A DNA stretch of 35,052 nt. Origin: Alphaproteobacteria bacterium (GTDB lineage Bacteria > Pseudomonadota > Alphaproteobacteria > UBA9219). Made by a program: the position numbers and the translations under genes. Below the pieces are notes generated by a model. It had not been told where the DNA came from, made no database searches, and saw only the letters and a program-made list of their open reading frames with translations. Shown one piece after another: positions 1 to 8,685 of this stretch. Each line of letters starts with the position of its first letter. Positions within the stretch are counted from its first letter, which is position 1. The stretch is from NCBI GenBank assembly GCA_028708035.1, contig JAQVZU010000011.1, positions 1 to 35,052 of the forward strand, written 5' to 3'.

Positions 1-185
1 CGGGCCCCATTCATATGGCGGCGATTCTGCAAGCGCCGACAGTGGCCTTGTTTTCGGGAAGATCAAGCCCCACATGGTCGCGCCCGCCGGGCCCGAAGGT
101 CGCTCTGCGACGCCGTCCGTATCTGACGGATCTGGGCGTTGACGAGGCGGTGAACGCCGTTAAGGAGCTTGGGGTCGCTCTTTAA
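1..185 (+). CDS. Glycosyltransferase family 9 (heptosyltransferase-like), C-terminal fragment
   Basis: Open frame entering from the left edge and ending at TAA 183-185. The visible 60 residues begin GPIHMAAILQAPTVALF, which matches the conserved nucleotide-sugar-binding segment of ADP-heptose:LPS heptosyltransferases (family 9: G-P-x-H-x-A-A followed by P-x-V-A-L-F). Enzymes of this family transfer a sugar to the lipopolysaccharide core or another cell-surface glycan at the inner face of the cytoplasmic membrane. The N-terminal domain is outside the window, so the exact substrate cannot be judged. Its stop codon overlaps the stop of the convergent fliX by 3 nt (182-185). Confidence 0.7.
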   Translation, partial: GPIHMAAILQAPTVALFSGRSSPTWSRPPGPKVALRRRPYLTDLGVDEAVNAVKELGVAL

Positions 186-601
186 TCGGAATATTTCGCG
201 AGTTCGACTTGGGCGCGTAGGTCAATGGCGTCAAGAATCTCGGAAAGGCGAGGGTCTTTCACCTGACTGCGCCGCGCAGTGACAATACGGCTGAGTTGCA
301 TAAGCTTCTCTCTGGAAATTCCGCCCGAAAGCAATTGAATGCGCAAGTCTTCAAGCCGATCAAGAATGTCTTCGGCTCTCATCTTGCCTTTTGAGGCATG
401 GTCGAGCGCGTCTTCCACCTCCTGAACGCCAAGGATTCCTGAAATGCTGCTGGCGCTTGAGATGCCGCCGGGGGCAGAAGCTTCTTCGGTCTCGCCCAAT
501 TGTCTGGCAAACGATGTGTCGCCGGAGGGTCCTGATCGCACAGCCCTTTTGACGGGCGCTGTCGTCCTAACATTGCCTAAGCCGTCGATTTTATCGATCA
601 C
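182..601 (-). CDS. fliX: Flagellar assembly protein FliX
   Basis: 139 residues, small and soluble. In Caulobacter FliX links early basal-body assembly to the activity of the sigma-54 activator FlbD. The alphaproteobacterial FliX pattern is visible: an N-terminal IDGLGN stretch, a Ser/Gly/Ala-rich linker (ISSASSISGI, about 47-56), the motif QEVEDAL, and a C-terminal helical part ending LSEILDAIDLRAQVELAKY, the best conserved part of the family. The start is GTG at 601, preceded by AAAGGA about 6 nt upstream. It diverges from flgI, the same arrangement as in Caulobacter, and supports coordinated control of the two genes. Confidence 0.9.
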   Translation of the reverse strand: MIDKIDGLGNVRTTAPVKRAVRSGPSGDTSFARQLGETEEASAPGGISSASSISGILGVQEVEDALDHASKGKMRAEDILDRLEDLRIQLLSGGISREKLMQLSRIVTARRSQVKDPRLSEILDAIDLRAQVELAKYSD

Positions 602-730
602 GGGTTATCCTTTGACTGGGCAAATTGTGCCTGTTCGAAAATATAGTCTTCCTGCGGAACTACGCAAGGGGCTTTGGGAAAAAGAATGGTAGAACAATAT
701 TTTATGGGCGTTCTTCCTTTAAGCTCGCTT

Positions 731-746
731 TGGCACGACTCTCGCA
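731..746 (+). promoter_or_regulatory. Candidate sigma-54 (-24/-12) promoter of flgI
   Basis: TGGCACG (731-737), four bases, then TCGCA (742-746). This fits the RpoN consensus TGGCACG-N4-TTGCA with one mismatch, and the GG and GC dinucleotides have the required 10-base spacing. It lies 21 nt before the flgI ATG. Late flagellar genes of alphaproteobacteria are commonly RpoN-dependent. The predicted transcription start would leave a leader of only about 10 nt containing the GGAG ribosome-binding site, which is tight but possible. Confidence 0.55.
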
Positions 747-767
747 AGGACTTTGACGGAGTAAACC

Positions 768-1931
768 ATGCTTGACAAACATTCTTTTTCGAATGCTGTT
801 CCCTCGCGTTTTTGGCGCGCGCTGCGCATGAGTGCTTGCGCCTTTGTTTTTCTGAATATTTTGCCAATTCCTTCAGCCTGTGCCGCTTCGCGTTTGAAAG
901 ACATTGTTAATTTCGAGGGCGTTCGCGACAATATGCTTGTGGGGTATGGCTTGGTCGTTGGGCTTAATGGCACCGGCGATTCTTTAACCAATGCACCTTT
1001 CACCGCCAGAAGTCTGATCGGCATGCTGGAACGGCTTGGCATCAATTCAAGTTCAGACTTTTCGACTATCAAGACCAAAAACATTGCAGCCGTCATGGTT
1101 ACGGCAACGCTTCCGCCTTTTTCGGCGCAAGGGTCGCGCGTGGATGTTACTGTTTCGACCATGGGCGATGCTAAAAGCCTTCAAGGGGGAACGCTTCTTG
1201 TGACCCCGCTGCAAGGGGCTGACGGCGAGATTTATGCCGTCGCTCAAGGCTCTGTGGCTTCGGGTTTCAGCGCGACCGGAGCTTCGGGAACCAGCATCAC
1301 CAAAGGCGTTCCGACCTCGGGGCGCATAGCGGCAGGCGCTATTGTCGAGCGCGAAGTCAAATTCAAATTGTCGGATTTGAGCACGATACGGCTGTCGCTG
1401 CGCAATCCCGATTTTACCACTTCGAAGCGCGTAGCTGACGCCATCAATGCTTATGCCAAGATGCCCGTTGCATCTGCGGCTGATTCCGCCACGGTGAAGC
1501 TCGCCGTTCCAGATGCTCGGCGCGGGGACCTTGTCGGGTTCATGACGGAAATTGAGCAACTGAAGGTCGTCCCCGACGAAGTGGCGCGCGTGGTGATCGA
1601 CGAGCAGTCCGGCATCATCGTGATGGGCGAAGGCGTTAAGATTAACACCGTGGCCATTGCGCAAGGCAATCTAACCATCAAGATCAATGAGACGCCGCAG
1701 GTCTCGCAAGCGGCTCCTTTTGCTCTCGGAGGGAAGACCATCGTGACTTCTCAATCCACCGTTAATGTGGATGAAGGGTCGGGCAAGAGGATGGCGATGC
1801 TCGGAGGCGTAAACCTTCAAGATCTGGTGCAAAGCCTGAATGCTCTGGGCATTGGGCCGCGCGATATGATTCAGATATTGCAGTCGATTAAAGCCGCTGG
1901 CGCTTTGCAGGCTGATCTGGAGGTTATGTGA
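768..1931 (+). CDS. flgI: Flagellar P-ring protein FlgI
   Basis: 387 residues, normal length for the family. FlgI forms the peptidoglycan-level ring that supports the flagellar rod. The N-terminus carries a Sec signal peptide (hydrophobic core about residues 22-38, cleavage near ACAAS). It is followed by the family hallmark RLKDIVNFEGVRDNMLVGYG and LVVGLNGTGDS. The C-terminus ends with LQDLVQSLNALGIGPRDMI, the conserved FlgI tail. The ATG at 768 has GGAG 6-7 nt upstream. Its stop overlaps the flgJ start (TGATG). First gene of the flgI-flgJ-flgN-fliK-flgD run, probably driven by the sigma-54-like site at 731-746. Confidence 0.96.
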   Translation: MLDKHSFSNAVPSRFWRALRMSACAFVFLNILPIPSACAASRLKDIVNFEGVRDNMLVGYGLVVGLNGTGDSLTNAPFTARSLIGMLERLGINSSSDFSTIKTKNIAAVMVTATLPPFSAQGSRVDVTVSTMGDAKSLQGGTLLVTPLQGADGEIYAVAQGSVASGFSATGASGTSITKGVPTSGRIAAGAIVEREVKFKLSDLSTIRLSLRNPDFTTSKRVADAINAYAKMPVASAADSATVKLAVPDARRGDLVGFMTEIEQLKVVPDEVARVVIDEQSGIIVMGEGVKINTVAIAQGNLTIKINETPQVSQAAPFALGGKTIVTSQSTVNVDEGSGKRMAMLGGVNLQDLVQSLNALGIGPRDMIQILQSIKAAGALQADLEVM

Positions 1932-2317
1932 TGGACGCCATCTCTCCGGTCGGCGTGGATGCCGCTCAGATGAACATTCTTCCGGCGCTGTCGGCCAAAG
2001 CCAATCCGCACGCCAATATCGACGCGTCCGCGCAAGACTTCGAGGCTATGTTTGCGACGACACTTTTAAAACCAATGTTCGACACGATCCCTGTCAATAG
2101 CATGTTCGGCGGCGGCAATGGCGAAGAGGTTATGCGGACGTTTCTATTACAGGAATACGGCAAGATCATCGCAAAAACAGGCATTTTGAACATTGCGCCC
2201 CAAGTCAAAACAGAGCTGATTCGCGCGCAAGAAGGCGCGCGAGGAAGCGCAAGAAAGACCGATAAGGTTGACAAATCATCCAGTGAGAAAGGATCGGGCC
2301 GTGTCGCCTCAAGATAA
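1931..2317 (+). CDS. flgJ: Rod-binding protein FlgJ (N-terminal domain type, CheL-like)
   Basis: 128 residues from the ATG that overlaps the flgI stop. Contains the rod-binding core: ASAQDFEAMFATTLLKPMF and, after a Gly-rich loop, EEVMRTFLLQEYGKIIAKTGILNIA. FlgJ caps the growing rod in the periplasm. The C-terminal muramidase domain of the enterobacterial protein is absent, as is usual in alphaproteobacteria, where a separate lytic enzyme is thought to open the peptidoglycan. The last 30 residues are charged and low in complexity. Translationally coupled to flgI and overlapping the next gene. Confidence 0.9.
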   Translation: MDAISPVGVDAAQMNILPALSAKANPHANIDASAQDFEAMFATTLLKPMFDTIPVNSMFGGGNGEEVMRTFLLQEYGKIIAKTGILNIAPQVKTELIRAQEGARGSARKTDKVDKSSSEKGSGRVASR

Positions 2318-2780
2318 AAAGATCATGGCCGCTCTGAGAGGGGCGCCAAAGCTTGTCGTCGCAACTGTTGCTTTGATGGAAGAACTGGCGCGCGTTCTGG
2401 CGGCTGAAACGGAGTTGGTAACGAAACGCAAGATGGCGGAACACGCCGAACTTTTGAAACAGAAGCAGCGGCTGGCCGTAGATTATCGCGCAAACATGAA
2501 ATCGATCGCAGCGCAGCCCGATCTTTTGAAAAAAATGCCGGATGAGGCCAAAAATGCCATCAGGGAAATGGCAAAACGTTTGGCCGCAGCGTCCGATGCG
2601 AATTCAAGAATGCTGCGCGGCGCAGTCGAAGCGACGAGACAATTGCTTCATAACGTCATGGCGATGATCCGGAACGAAGCGATTCCACGCAACACGTATA
2701 AAAACCACGCCAAGGCGCATTTGCAATTGGGCGTCTATAGCCCCAAATGCCGCCCGGTCGCTGTTGTAAGGACCGTATAG
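2301..2780 (+). CDS. FlgN-like flagellar export chaperone
   Basis: About 159 residues from GTG 2301 (an upstream TTG at 2268 is possible but lies deeper inside flgJ; AAAGGA sits about 8 nt before the GTG). The protein is almost all helical, with charged heptad-like segments (ALMEELARVLAAETELVTKRKM, then a helix around AIREMAKRLAAASDANSRML). This matches the long helical hairpin of FlgN-family chaperones, which guard hook-associated proteins before export. It sits between flgJ and fliK, where alphaproteobacteria often keep a FlgN/FlbY-type gene. Family assignment rests on shape and context, since FlgN proteins share little sequence. Confidence 0.65.
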   Translation: MSPQDKKIMAALRGAPKLVVATVALMEELARVLAAETELVTKRKMAEHAELLKQKQRLAVDYRANMKSIAAQPDLLKKMPDEAKNAIREMAKRLAAASDANSRMLRGAVEATRQLLHNVMAMIRNEAIPRNTYKNHAKAHLQLGVYSPKCRPVAVVRTV

Positions 2781-2788
2781 GAGATATT

Positions 2789-4684
2789 ATGGATCAAACC
2801 TCCTCCCTTGACTCAGTGAAATCATCGCCGCTCGATATCTTGATGTCGGCAGCCGGAAGCTTGGGCAGCGGAGCGGAAGACTGCGATCTTTTTTCAAGCA
2901 TGGTGACGGACGCATCGACGCCGGATGCAGAAAACCAAGGCGCGGTGCCGGGCCTTAACGTTTCAACGACAGTCGATTCTTTTTTGCCTGCGGCGATGTC
3001 TGCCGAGATGACGGAAGGGCCGGAGGACGCCGCTAGTGCCTTAGCGCAGGATTTGGATGCGCTTAAAGGGGCTCTTTTTGCCCTGCGCAAAATAGATGAG
3101 GGCAATTCGTTAACAGTCGTTCCCAAAAACTTACAAGAAACAGAAGAGACAGCGGGCACCGAGGCCGTACAAGCCGGAGAAACAGACGTGCAAGTTTTGA
3201 CGGAGCGTGCGGAAACTGAAGATATTGCCCCCGAGGCAGAAGACGATAACGATGAAACCTTATCCGGCATCGTGGCGGAAATTTTAGCCCTTGCCCAGCA
3301 GATCATACAAGCGTTGCATCAGACGCAATCCTTGCAAGGCGGAAGCGCCTCAACCAGCGAAACTGCGCAAGACACTTTGACTCAGATGGCATCCAACCTC
3401 GATCTGACTCAAACGCTTAAGCTCGATGAAACGCCGAAGGGACTGCTTCTTGAACTGATGAAAAAAATCGAAAAAAGCGCGCAGCAGGTCTTGAACGATT
3501 TCGCCTCAAACGAATCCCAGACGCCTGTTTCGACGACAAACGACATCGTGGCTAGCCTTGTTTCGGATAATGTTGAGCGACTCAAAGATACGGCAAGCGG
3601 GCTTCAAACTATCCTTGATGATGTCCGAAAAAATAAAGAGGAAAGCTCTTTTCCCCAAGCCATTAAGACAGAGAGGGCAGAAGTCCCGGTTTTGACGACA
3701 GCGATAGCGAGCGAAGAAACGGAAGACTGCCAAGCGGCCACAGAGAATACAAACGCCGCCCCTGCGAAAACAGAAGAGGCCCAAGCTTCCGTTGACGAGG
3801 GAGAAGCTTTGGCAATGGCAGTTGCACTGGCGCCCGCGCGGCAAAAATCAATGGCAAACGCAGATCAAAGCGCAGGAAAGCAAGTCGCGATATCCGCGCC
3901 AACGTCAGCATTGGCCTCAAAAACCAGTACGACGCGTGCGACTCCAATTACGATTAAATCCGAACAGTCGACGGCAATTGCCCGCCCGCCCGCTTCGGAT
4001 GCACCCGTGGGCACTAAAACTTCCGAGAAAAAGTTACTTACGGATACCGTTCTCGATCCGCTTGAATCCCAAGCTCAGAGTCCCGACCTAGCCTTGGACA
4101 CGAACTCGCTTTTGAACAACGGATCGTCTTTCGATTCTTTTGTCGAATCTTCTGGCGCATCCTGGACGTCGGCGGAAAAAGGACAGGTGTCGGAAACTTA
4201 CAGCTTTGCCAGCACTCTGTCGAGTTTCCGCGCGGCAAACGGGGGAACAGCAGGACTTCCGAGCGCTGTCGATCAGGTCGTTTTGCAGATGAACCGCAAC
4301 GTCAAAAACGGTCACAGCCAGATGTCTATGCAATTGCACCCGAGCGATTTGGGAAAAATTACGGTCAAGCTTGAATTCAGCGAAGGCGACAAGGTTCAGG
4401 GAACTGTTGTCGCAGATAATCCGAAAACGTTGGAGATGCTTCAGAAGGACTCCAGAAGCCTCGAGCGCGCGCTGCAGGATGCGGGGCTGCGCGCCGAATC
4501 CGGGAGCTTGCAGTTTAGTCTTGGCGAGCGGCAAAACGACCACAGCGCGGGGCAAACTGCAGACAGCCGAAAATCTGGAAGCTCCGGCTATGGCATGGTT
4601 TCTGCAGAAGAACCTTATGCGGAAATCACTGCGCTTTCGGAGCGCTATTATATCACGCCGACCGGCGTGAATATTCAAGTTTAA
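2789..4684 (+). CDS. fliK: Flagellar hook-length control protein FliK
   Basis: 631 residues from ATG 2789, with TAGGAG 5 nt upstream; this start is preferred over an earlier in-frame ATG at 2747 because of the ribosome-binding site. FliK is the secreted molecular ruler that sets hook length and switches export specificity through FlhB. The first about 480 residues are a long acidic, Ala/Thr/Ser/Glu-rich region of low complexity, typical of the ruler part. The C-terminal domain (about 488-580) carries the Flg_hook pattern: VVLQMNRNVKNG, then MQLHPSDLGKITVKLEF and a V-x-G-T-V-x-A-D segment. A 10-nt gap with a strong purine-rich site leads to flgD. Confidence 0.9.
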   Translation: MDQTSSLDSVKSSPLDILMSAAGSLGSGAEDCDLFSSMVTDASTPDAENQGAVPGLNVSTTVDSFLPAAMSAEMTEGPEDAASALAQDLDALKGALFALRKIDEGNSLTVVPKNLQETEETAGTEAVQAGETDVQVLTERAETEDIAPEAEDDNDETLSGIVAEILALAQQIIQALHQTQSLQGGSASTSETAQDTLTQMASNLDLTQTLKLDETPKGLLLELMKKIEKSAQQVLNDFASNESQTPVSTTNDIVASLVSDNVERLKDTASGLQTILDDVRKNKEESSFPQAIKTERAEVPVLTTAIASEETEDCQAATENTNAAPAKTEEAQASVDEGEALAMAVALAPARQKSMANADQSAGKQVAISAPTSALASKTSTTRATPITIKSEQSTAIARPPASDAPVGTKTSEKKLLTDTVLDPLESQAQSPDLALDTNSLLNNGSSFDSFVESSGASWTSAEKGQVSETYSFASTLSSFRAANGGTAGLPSAVDQVVLQMNRNVKNGHSQMSMQLHPSDLGKITVKLEFSEGDKVQGTVVADNPKTLEMLQKDSRSLERALQDAGLRAESGSLQFSLGERQNDHSAGQTADSRKSGSSGYGMVSAEEPYAEITALSERYYITPTGVNIQV

Positions 4685-4694
4685 GGGGGGACGC

Positions 4695-5420
4695 ATGTCC
4701 GTTGAAGCCATTAGCAGCCTTGCAGGAAATACCTCATCGACATCGACCTTGTCATCCCAAAGCCAGATGTCGACATTGAACCTGAACTTCGCGACTTATC
4801 TGAAAATTCTGACCACGCAACTTCAAAATCAGGACCCCACGAACGCGACCGATCCCAACCAGTTCACGCAGGAACTGATTCAGATGCAGCAGGTCCAAGC
4901 CCAGATCACAAACAATGAGGCTATTGAAGCCTTAACCAAAGCGACAACCGCGAATGCCTTGGCGACGGGGGTAACCTATATTGGCAACTATGTGCGTGCG
5001 CCGACTGAAGACGGTGATTTTTCGCTTCAAGGCAGTTCGGCGGAAATTGGCTATACGCTCGAGAGCGCAGCCACAAAGACCACCATTACTATCAAGGATT
5101 CTGACGGCACTGTTGTGGCAAAGCTTATCGGCGGGTCAACTCAAGGTGATAACTATGTGACTTGGGACGGAACGCAGACTGACGGCTCCGTGGCTCCGGA
5201 TGGCGCGTATACGTTCAGCGTTTCGTCTCTCAACGGTGCGGGCAATGAGGTCGAGGTCAGTAATCAGAGCGCACTGTTCAAGATCACCGCCGTCCAGTCG
5301 AACGATGATGGAACGCTGACCCTTGAGGCCGGAAGTTTGGGGCTTCTTTCAACCGACGTGACCGGCGTTTATTCGGCAACGACAAAACCAACGGCGACAG
5401 CCGGAACTGTGCAAAGTTGA
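4695..5420 (+). CDS. flgD: Flagellar hook-assembly scaffold FlgD
   Basis: 241 residues. FlgD is the temporary cap at the tip of the growing hook and is needed for FlgE polymerisation. The N-terminal FlgD signature is clear: FATYLKILTTQLQNQDPTN followed by FTQELIQMQQVQAQ. The C-terminal part has a Tudor-like/FnIII-like beta domain (for example LIGGSTQGDNYVTWDGTQTD, a form of the FlgD G-x-x-x-x-W-D-G-x-x-x-x-G motif). The ATG follows AGGGGGG. Last gene of the hook cluster; followed by a perfect palindrome just after its stop. The hook gene flgE, often next, is not here. Confidence 0.95.
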   Translation: MSVEAISSLAGNTSSTSTLSSQSQMSTLNLNFATYLKILTTQLQNQDPTNATDPNQFTQELIQMQQVQAQITNNEAIEALTKATTANALATGVTYIGNYVRAPTEDGDFSLQGSSAEIGYTLESAATKTTITIKDSDGTVVAKLIGGSTQGDNYVTWDGTQTDGSVAPDGAYTFSVSSLNGAGNEVEVSNQSALFKITAVQSNDDGTLTLEAGSLGLLSTDVTGVYSATTKPTATAGTVQS

Positions 5421-5436
5421 TTAAAAGGCCTTTTAA
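5421..5436. repeat. 16-bp perfect palindrome after flgD
   Basis: TTAAAAGGCCTTTTAA begins directly after the flgD stop codon. It is self-complementary without a loop. It could act as a weak transcription end or as a protein site; there is no T-run beyond the palindrome itself, so I do not call it an intrinsic terminator. Confidence 0.4.
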
Positions 5437-5562
5437 GCTTCTGGCCGACGCATAAAAGCCTGTGTGAAACACCTTTTTTAAAGAACTTTTGGGGGTGTTG
5501 TCTATTTTGCTTTCAGATCCTATATAAAACTGAGCTACGGGTTCAGGGTGATGAAAGAAAAT

Positions 5563-5590
5563 GGGGTGTCCGCCTCTGTGGGCATGACGA
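5563..5590. repeat. Degenerate dispersed intergenic repeat (copy 1)
   Basis: The segment TGTCCGCC-TCTGTGGGCATGACGA resembles the palindromic REP-type element of many alphaproteobacterial genomes (core ATCCCCGCCTTCGCG-x-GGATGACG), of which a better copy is at 33306-33332. It lies in the flgD-dnaJ gap, downstream of the flagellar run. Half-sites are imperfect, so this looks like an old copy. Confidence 0.4.
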
Positions 5591-5692
5591 AATAAGGCCA
5601 CAATACATTGGGGCGTTTTTTCTTTAAGTTCAATCACGCCGCCTTGTGGCTAAGGTATTATAAACGAGACAAGCGGTTGGGACGCGCAATAA

Positions 5693-6826
5693 ATGTCAAA
5701 AAAAGATTATTATGAGGTGCTTGGCGCAAGCCGGAACGCGTCTCCGGAAGAGCTTAAAAAAGCGTATCGCAAACTCGCCATGCAGCATCATCCGGACCGA
5801 AACCACGGGAATCCGGAAGCTGAGCGAAAATTTAAAGAAATTAACGAGGCTTACGATGTTTTGCGCGACGATCAACGCCGCGCCGCTTATGACCGCTATG
5901 GCCATTCCGCTTTCGAAAATGGGGGTACAGGCGGAATGGGTGGAGGTTTCGATTTCGGCGCGGGATTTTCGGACATTTTTGACGAGATGTTCGGTGAAAT
6001 TCTTGGCGGCGGTCGCCGTCAAAGCAAAGCGAGCGCGGCCCAACGCGGGGCCGACCTCCGCTATGATATGGATGTGACGCTTGAAGAAGCGTTCTCTGGC
6101 GCAACCAAAAAAATCACTATTCCCAACGCGGTCGCCTGCGATGACTGCGGTGGAACCGGAGCGGCCAGCGGTACGGCTCCTGTCGAATGCCCTATGTGCA
6201 AAGGCCATGGAAGAGTTCGCGCGCAGCAGGGGTTTTTCACCGTTGAGCATACCTGTCCGACTTGTCAAGGCATTGGCCGAATCATCAAAAACCCTTGTCC
6301 TACGTGCGCAGGGCAAGGACGGGTGCATCAGCAGCGGACGTTGGCCGTTGAGATACCGGCTGGCGTTGAAGATGGCATGCGCATTCGCCTTTCCGGCGAA
6401 GGCACAGCGGGGATTCGCGGGGGACATCCTGGCGATCTTTACGTGATTCTGAGCATTGAACAGCATAAAGTTTTTCAGCGTGACGGAGCAAACCTTTATT
6501 GCCGCGTGCCAATTTCCATGACCTCGGCAGCGCTTGGCGGAACCATTGAGGTGCCGACGATTGACGGAGAAACAGCCGAGGTAAAGATCGACGCCGGAAC
6601 GCAATCGGGGCAGCGCGCCTGCGTCAAGCGTAAAGGCATGTCGGTCTTGCGTAGCGCCGCGCGCGGCGATATGTACATTGAATTCGCCGTTGAAACACCA
6701 GTCCATCTGACGAAACGGCAAAAAGAGCTTCTCGCGGAATTCGCCGCTGAGGCCGAAAAAAACAAGACGCAGCCGGAAAGCGAAGGCTTTATCTCGCGCG
6801 TCAAGGAAGCGTTAGGAAGAAACTAA
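5693..6826 (+). CDS. dnaJ: Chaperone DnaJ (class I Hsp40)
   Basis: 377 residues, the full class I length. DnaJ delivers unfolded substrates to DnaK and stimulates its ATPase in the cytoplasm. Order seen: J domain (1-70) with the HPD tripeptide in [11 protein letters not shown]; Gly/Phe-rich linker (about 76-105); zinc domain with four CxxCxGxG repeats ([32 protein letters not shown]); C-terminal substrate-binding domains beginning at about residue 212. dnaK is not adjacent, unlike in many alphaproteobacteria. The stop overlaps the start of the next gene (TAATG), so the transporter may be translationally coupled. No convincing heat-shock promoter was seen upstream. Confidence 0.96.
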   Translation: MSKKDYYEVLGASRNASPEELKKAYRKLAMQHHPDRNHGNPEAERKFKEINEAYDVLRDDQRRAAYDRYGHSAFENGGTGGMGGGFDFGAGFSDIFDEMFGEILGGGRRQSKASAAQRGADLRYDMDVTLEEAFSGATKKITIPNAVACDDCGGTGAASGTAPVECPMCKGHGRVRAQQGFFTVEHTCPTCQGIGRIIKNPCPTCAGQGRVHQQRTLAVEIPAGVEDGMRIRLSGEGTAGIRGGHPGDLYVILSIEQHKVFQRDGANLYCRVPISMTSAALGGTIEVPTIDGETAEVKIDAGTQSGQRACVKRKGMSVLRSAARGDMYIEFAVETPVHLTKRQKELLAEFAAEAEKNKTQPESEGFISRVKEALGRN

Positions 6827-7698
6827 TGACCCAAAGCCGAGCGATTCTGTGCGCATTAGCAGCGTTTTTTGTTTATGTCTGCTACGATACCTTGAGCAAG
6901 GTTAGCATGGGACATGGTGGAGTAACGCCACTGACAATTATGGCAGTGGCAGGCACGACGGGAGCGCTGGTCGTTTTAATTCCGACATTATTCAGAGGAA
7001 AGGCAAAAGCGCTCAAGCCGCAGAAGATCATAGGACTTGCCCTTATCTGCTTATGTTCTGTGGGCATGAGGTTTTGCAATAATTCAGCTGTGAAACTACT
7101 GCCATTGACGGTTTTTTATACACTGTTGTTTGCTTCGCCTTTGGCAATTTCAGCTCTTTCAGCGGCACTAAAACATGAGGTTTTAACCAAAACGAAAGTT
7201 GTTTGCCTGATCACGGGTTTCATTGGCGTCCTTATTGCCGTGGTTCCAAAAATCACAACAGGCGGCGAACTCATCGGATATATTGCTATTGGAGGAAGCA
7301 TATTTTGCTTCTCGATCTACACTGTTGCTATGCGCAAAACTTCTCAAACCGAGACGATAGAAGCCATTCAGTTTTTTAATTTTTTGTCGATTGGAGCCTT
7401 TGGCTTTTGTGGTTCTCTTTGGCAATCAAGCCCTTGGCCGGAGGAAAGCGTTATTCCCTATTTGATTGCCGCCGGGCTATTTTTCGCTTTAGGCAATGTG
7501 CTGTTTAATAAGGCTCTAAAGCACACGAGCTCAAGCAATGTAGCGCAAATTCACTATACGCAGATTATTTCGGGTGCATTATTCGGTTATTTGATCTGGC
7601 ATGACATTCCTTCGCTTAACCTTGTTGCGGGTTCGGCGTTAATTATCGCGTCGGGAATTGTCGTGGCCCGTCAGGCGCGCAAAAACCCCGTAGCCTAA
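6826..7698 (+). CDS. EamA/DMT-family membrane transporter (copy 1)
   Basis: 290 residues with about ten hydrophobic segments, the layout of the drug/metabolite transporter superfamily (two EamA repeats of five helices). Typical features: LLPLTVFYTLLFASPLAISALSA in the first half, closed by ALKHEVLT, and SSSNVAQIHYTQIISGALFGYLIW in the second, close to the RhaT/YdcZ/SAM-transporter-like members. Substrate cannot be told from sequence. Starts inside the dnaJ stop codon (1-nt overlap). It is a close paralog of the next gene; compare PLT-x-FY, SAL-KHEVLT and HYTQII in both. Confidence 0.85.
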   Translation: MTQSRAILCALAAFFVYVCYDTLSKVSMGHGGVTPLTIMAVAGTTGALVVLIPTLFRGKAKALKPQKIIGLALICLCSVGMRFCNNSAVKLLPLTVFYTLLFASPLAISALSAALKHEVLTKTKVVCLITGFIGVLIAVVPKITTGGELIGYIAIGGSIFCFSIYTVAMRKTSQTETIEAIQFFNFLSIGAFGFCGSLWQSSPWPEESVIPYLIAAGLFFALGNVLFNKALKHTSSSNVAQIHYTQIISGALFGYLIWHDIPSLNLVAGSALIIASGIVVARQARKNPVA

Positions 7699-7767
7699 CC
7701 TCTTCTTTTCCACTTCGTTCTGCGCTAACAAGCCTCTCTGATTTGATGATGTCCTTGGAGCGGTTCA

Positions 7768-8685
7768 GTGGCAAAGATGAAGCAAACGCAGGCGATGTTT
7801 TTTGCGGTCGTCGCTTATTTTCTGTGGGTCGTTTCGGATACAGGCGTCAAGCTTGCCAGGCAGTCGGATCTTTCTCCTTTCATCGTCATGGCCTTCTTCG
7901 GCATTCCCGGCATTCTTTTTTATTCGGGAAATGCCTTTCGCCAAGGAAACCTGTTGAACCTCCGCCCACGAAGCTGGCGCGAGCAGATCGGCATTGCCTT
8001 TTCGGGCGTCATGATCAACTATGTAAACGCTATAGCATTAAAACATCTGCCGTTGACGATCTTCTACGTGGTCGTTTTCACCATCCCGTTGATGGTTGCA
8101 GCCCTATCGGCACTGCTTAAGCATGAGGTTCTGACGCGGTTCAAAGTGTTTTGCATTGTCGCCGGATTCTGCGGAACGGCAATTGCCGTGGGATTTAAAG
8201 GTGGCGGAGATTTTGTGGGCTACTTGTCGGCATTCGCGAGTGTCGCATTCTTCTCGGTTACCACTATCCTGATGAGAAAGATCGCGACGACTGATTCGGT
8301 CGAGAGCATCCAGTTCTTTAGAAACCTTTGCGTTGGCATTGTGGGAATTGGCGCAGCAGTTGTCGAAGGCGCGAACTCTCCCGGAATGATCCCCCTGTCG
8401 ATACTGGCTGTGGCCGCTGCCATAGGGACAATCGGAAGTTTCTTTTTTAATAAGGCCATTCAGAACACTTCGTCCACCAACGCAGTCCAGTTTCACTACA
8501 CGCAGATCATCTGGGGTGCGCTGTTTGGCTTCTTCCTGTGGCACGAAGTCCCTGCATGGAATGTCGTTGTGGGCTCGGCGATCATCATCGCTTCAGGCAT
8601 GGTTATGGCAGCGCAAGTTCGGAAGGCTGAGGCAAATGCAAAAGCCGTCGAATCCGCATACGCAGCGGAAACCGTGAACTTATGA
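7768..8685 (+). CDS. EamA/DMT-family membrane transporter (copy 2)
   Basis: 305 residues from GTG 7768; GGAG lies 7 nt upstream, which favours GTG over the ATG nine bases later. Same ten-helix EamA architecture as copy 1 and collinear with it: LPLTIFYVVVFTIPLMVAAL, LLKHEVLT, SSTNAVQFHYTQIIWGALFGF and IIIASGM all have direct equivalents, so the pair arose by tandem duplication. Substrate unknown. The tail after the last helix is Ala-rich. The stop overlaps the stop of the convergent pth by 6 nt (8680-8685). Confidence 0.85.
   Translation: MAKMKQTQAMFFAVVAYFLWVVSDTGVKLARQSDLSPFIVMAFFGIPGILFYSGNAFRQGNLLNLRPRSWREQIGIAFSGVMINYVNAIALKHLPLTIFYVVVFTIPLMVAALSALLKHEVLTRFKVFCIVAGFCGTAIAVGFKGGGDFVGYLSAFASVAFFSVTTILMRKIATTDSVESIQFFRNLCVGIVGIGAAVVEGANSPGMIPLSILAVAAAIGTIGSFFFNKAIQNTSSTNAVQFHYTQIIWGALFGFFLWHEVPAWNVVVGSAIIIASGMVMAAQVRKAEANAKAVESAYAAETVNL

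Noticed and set aside
5696-6721. 341-codon minus-strand frame
   Set aside because: Shadow of dnaJ; no family features and low-complexity composition.
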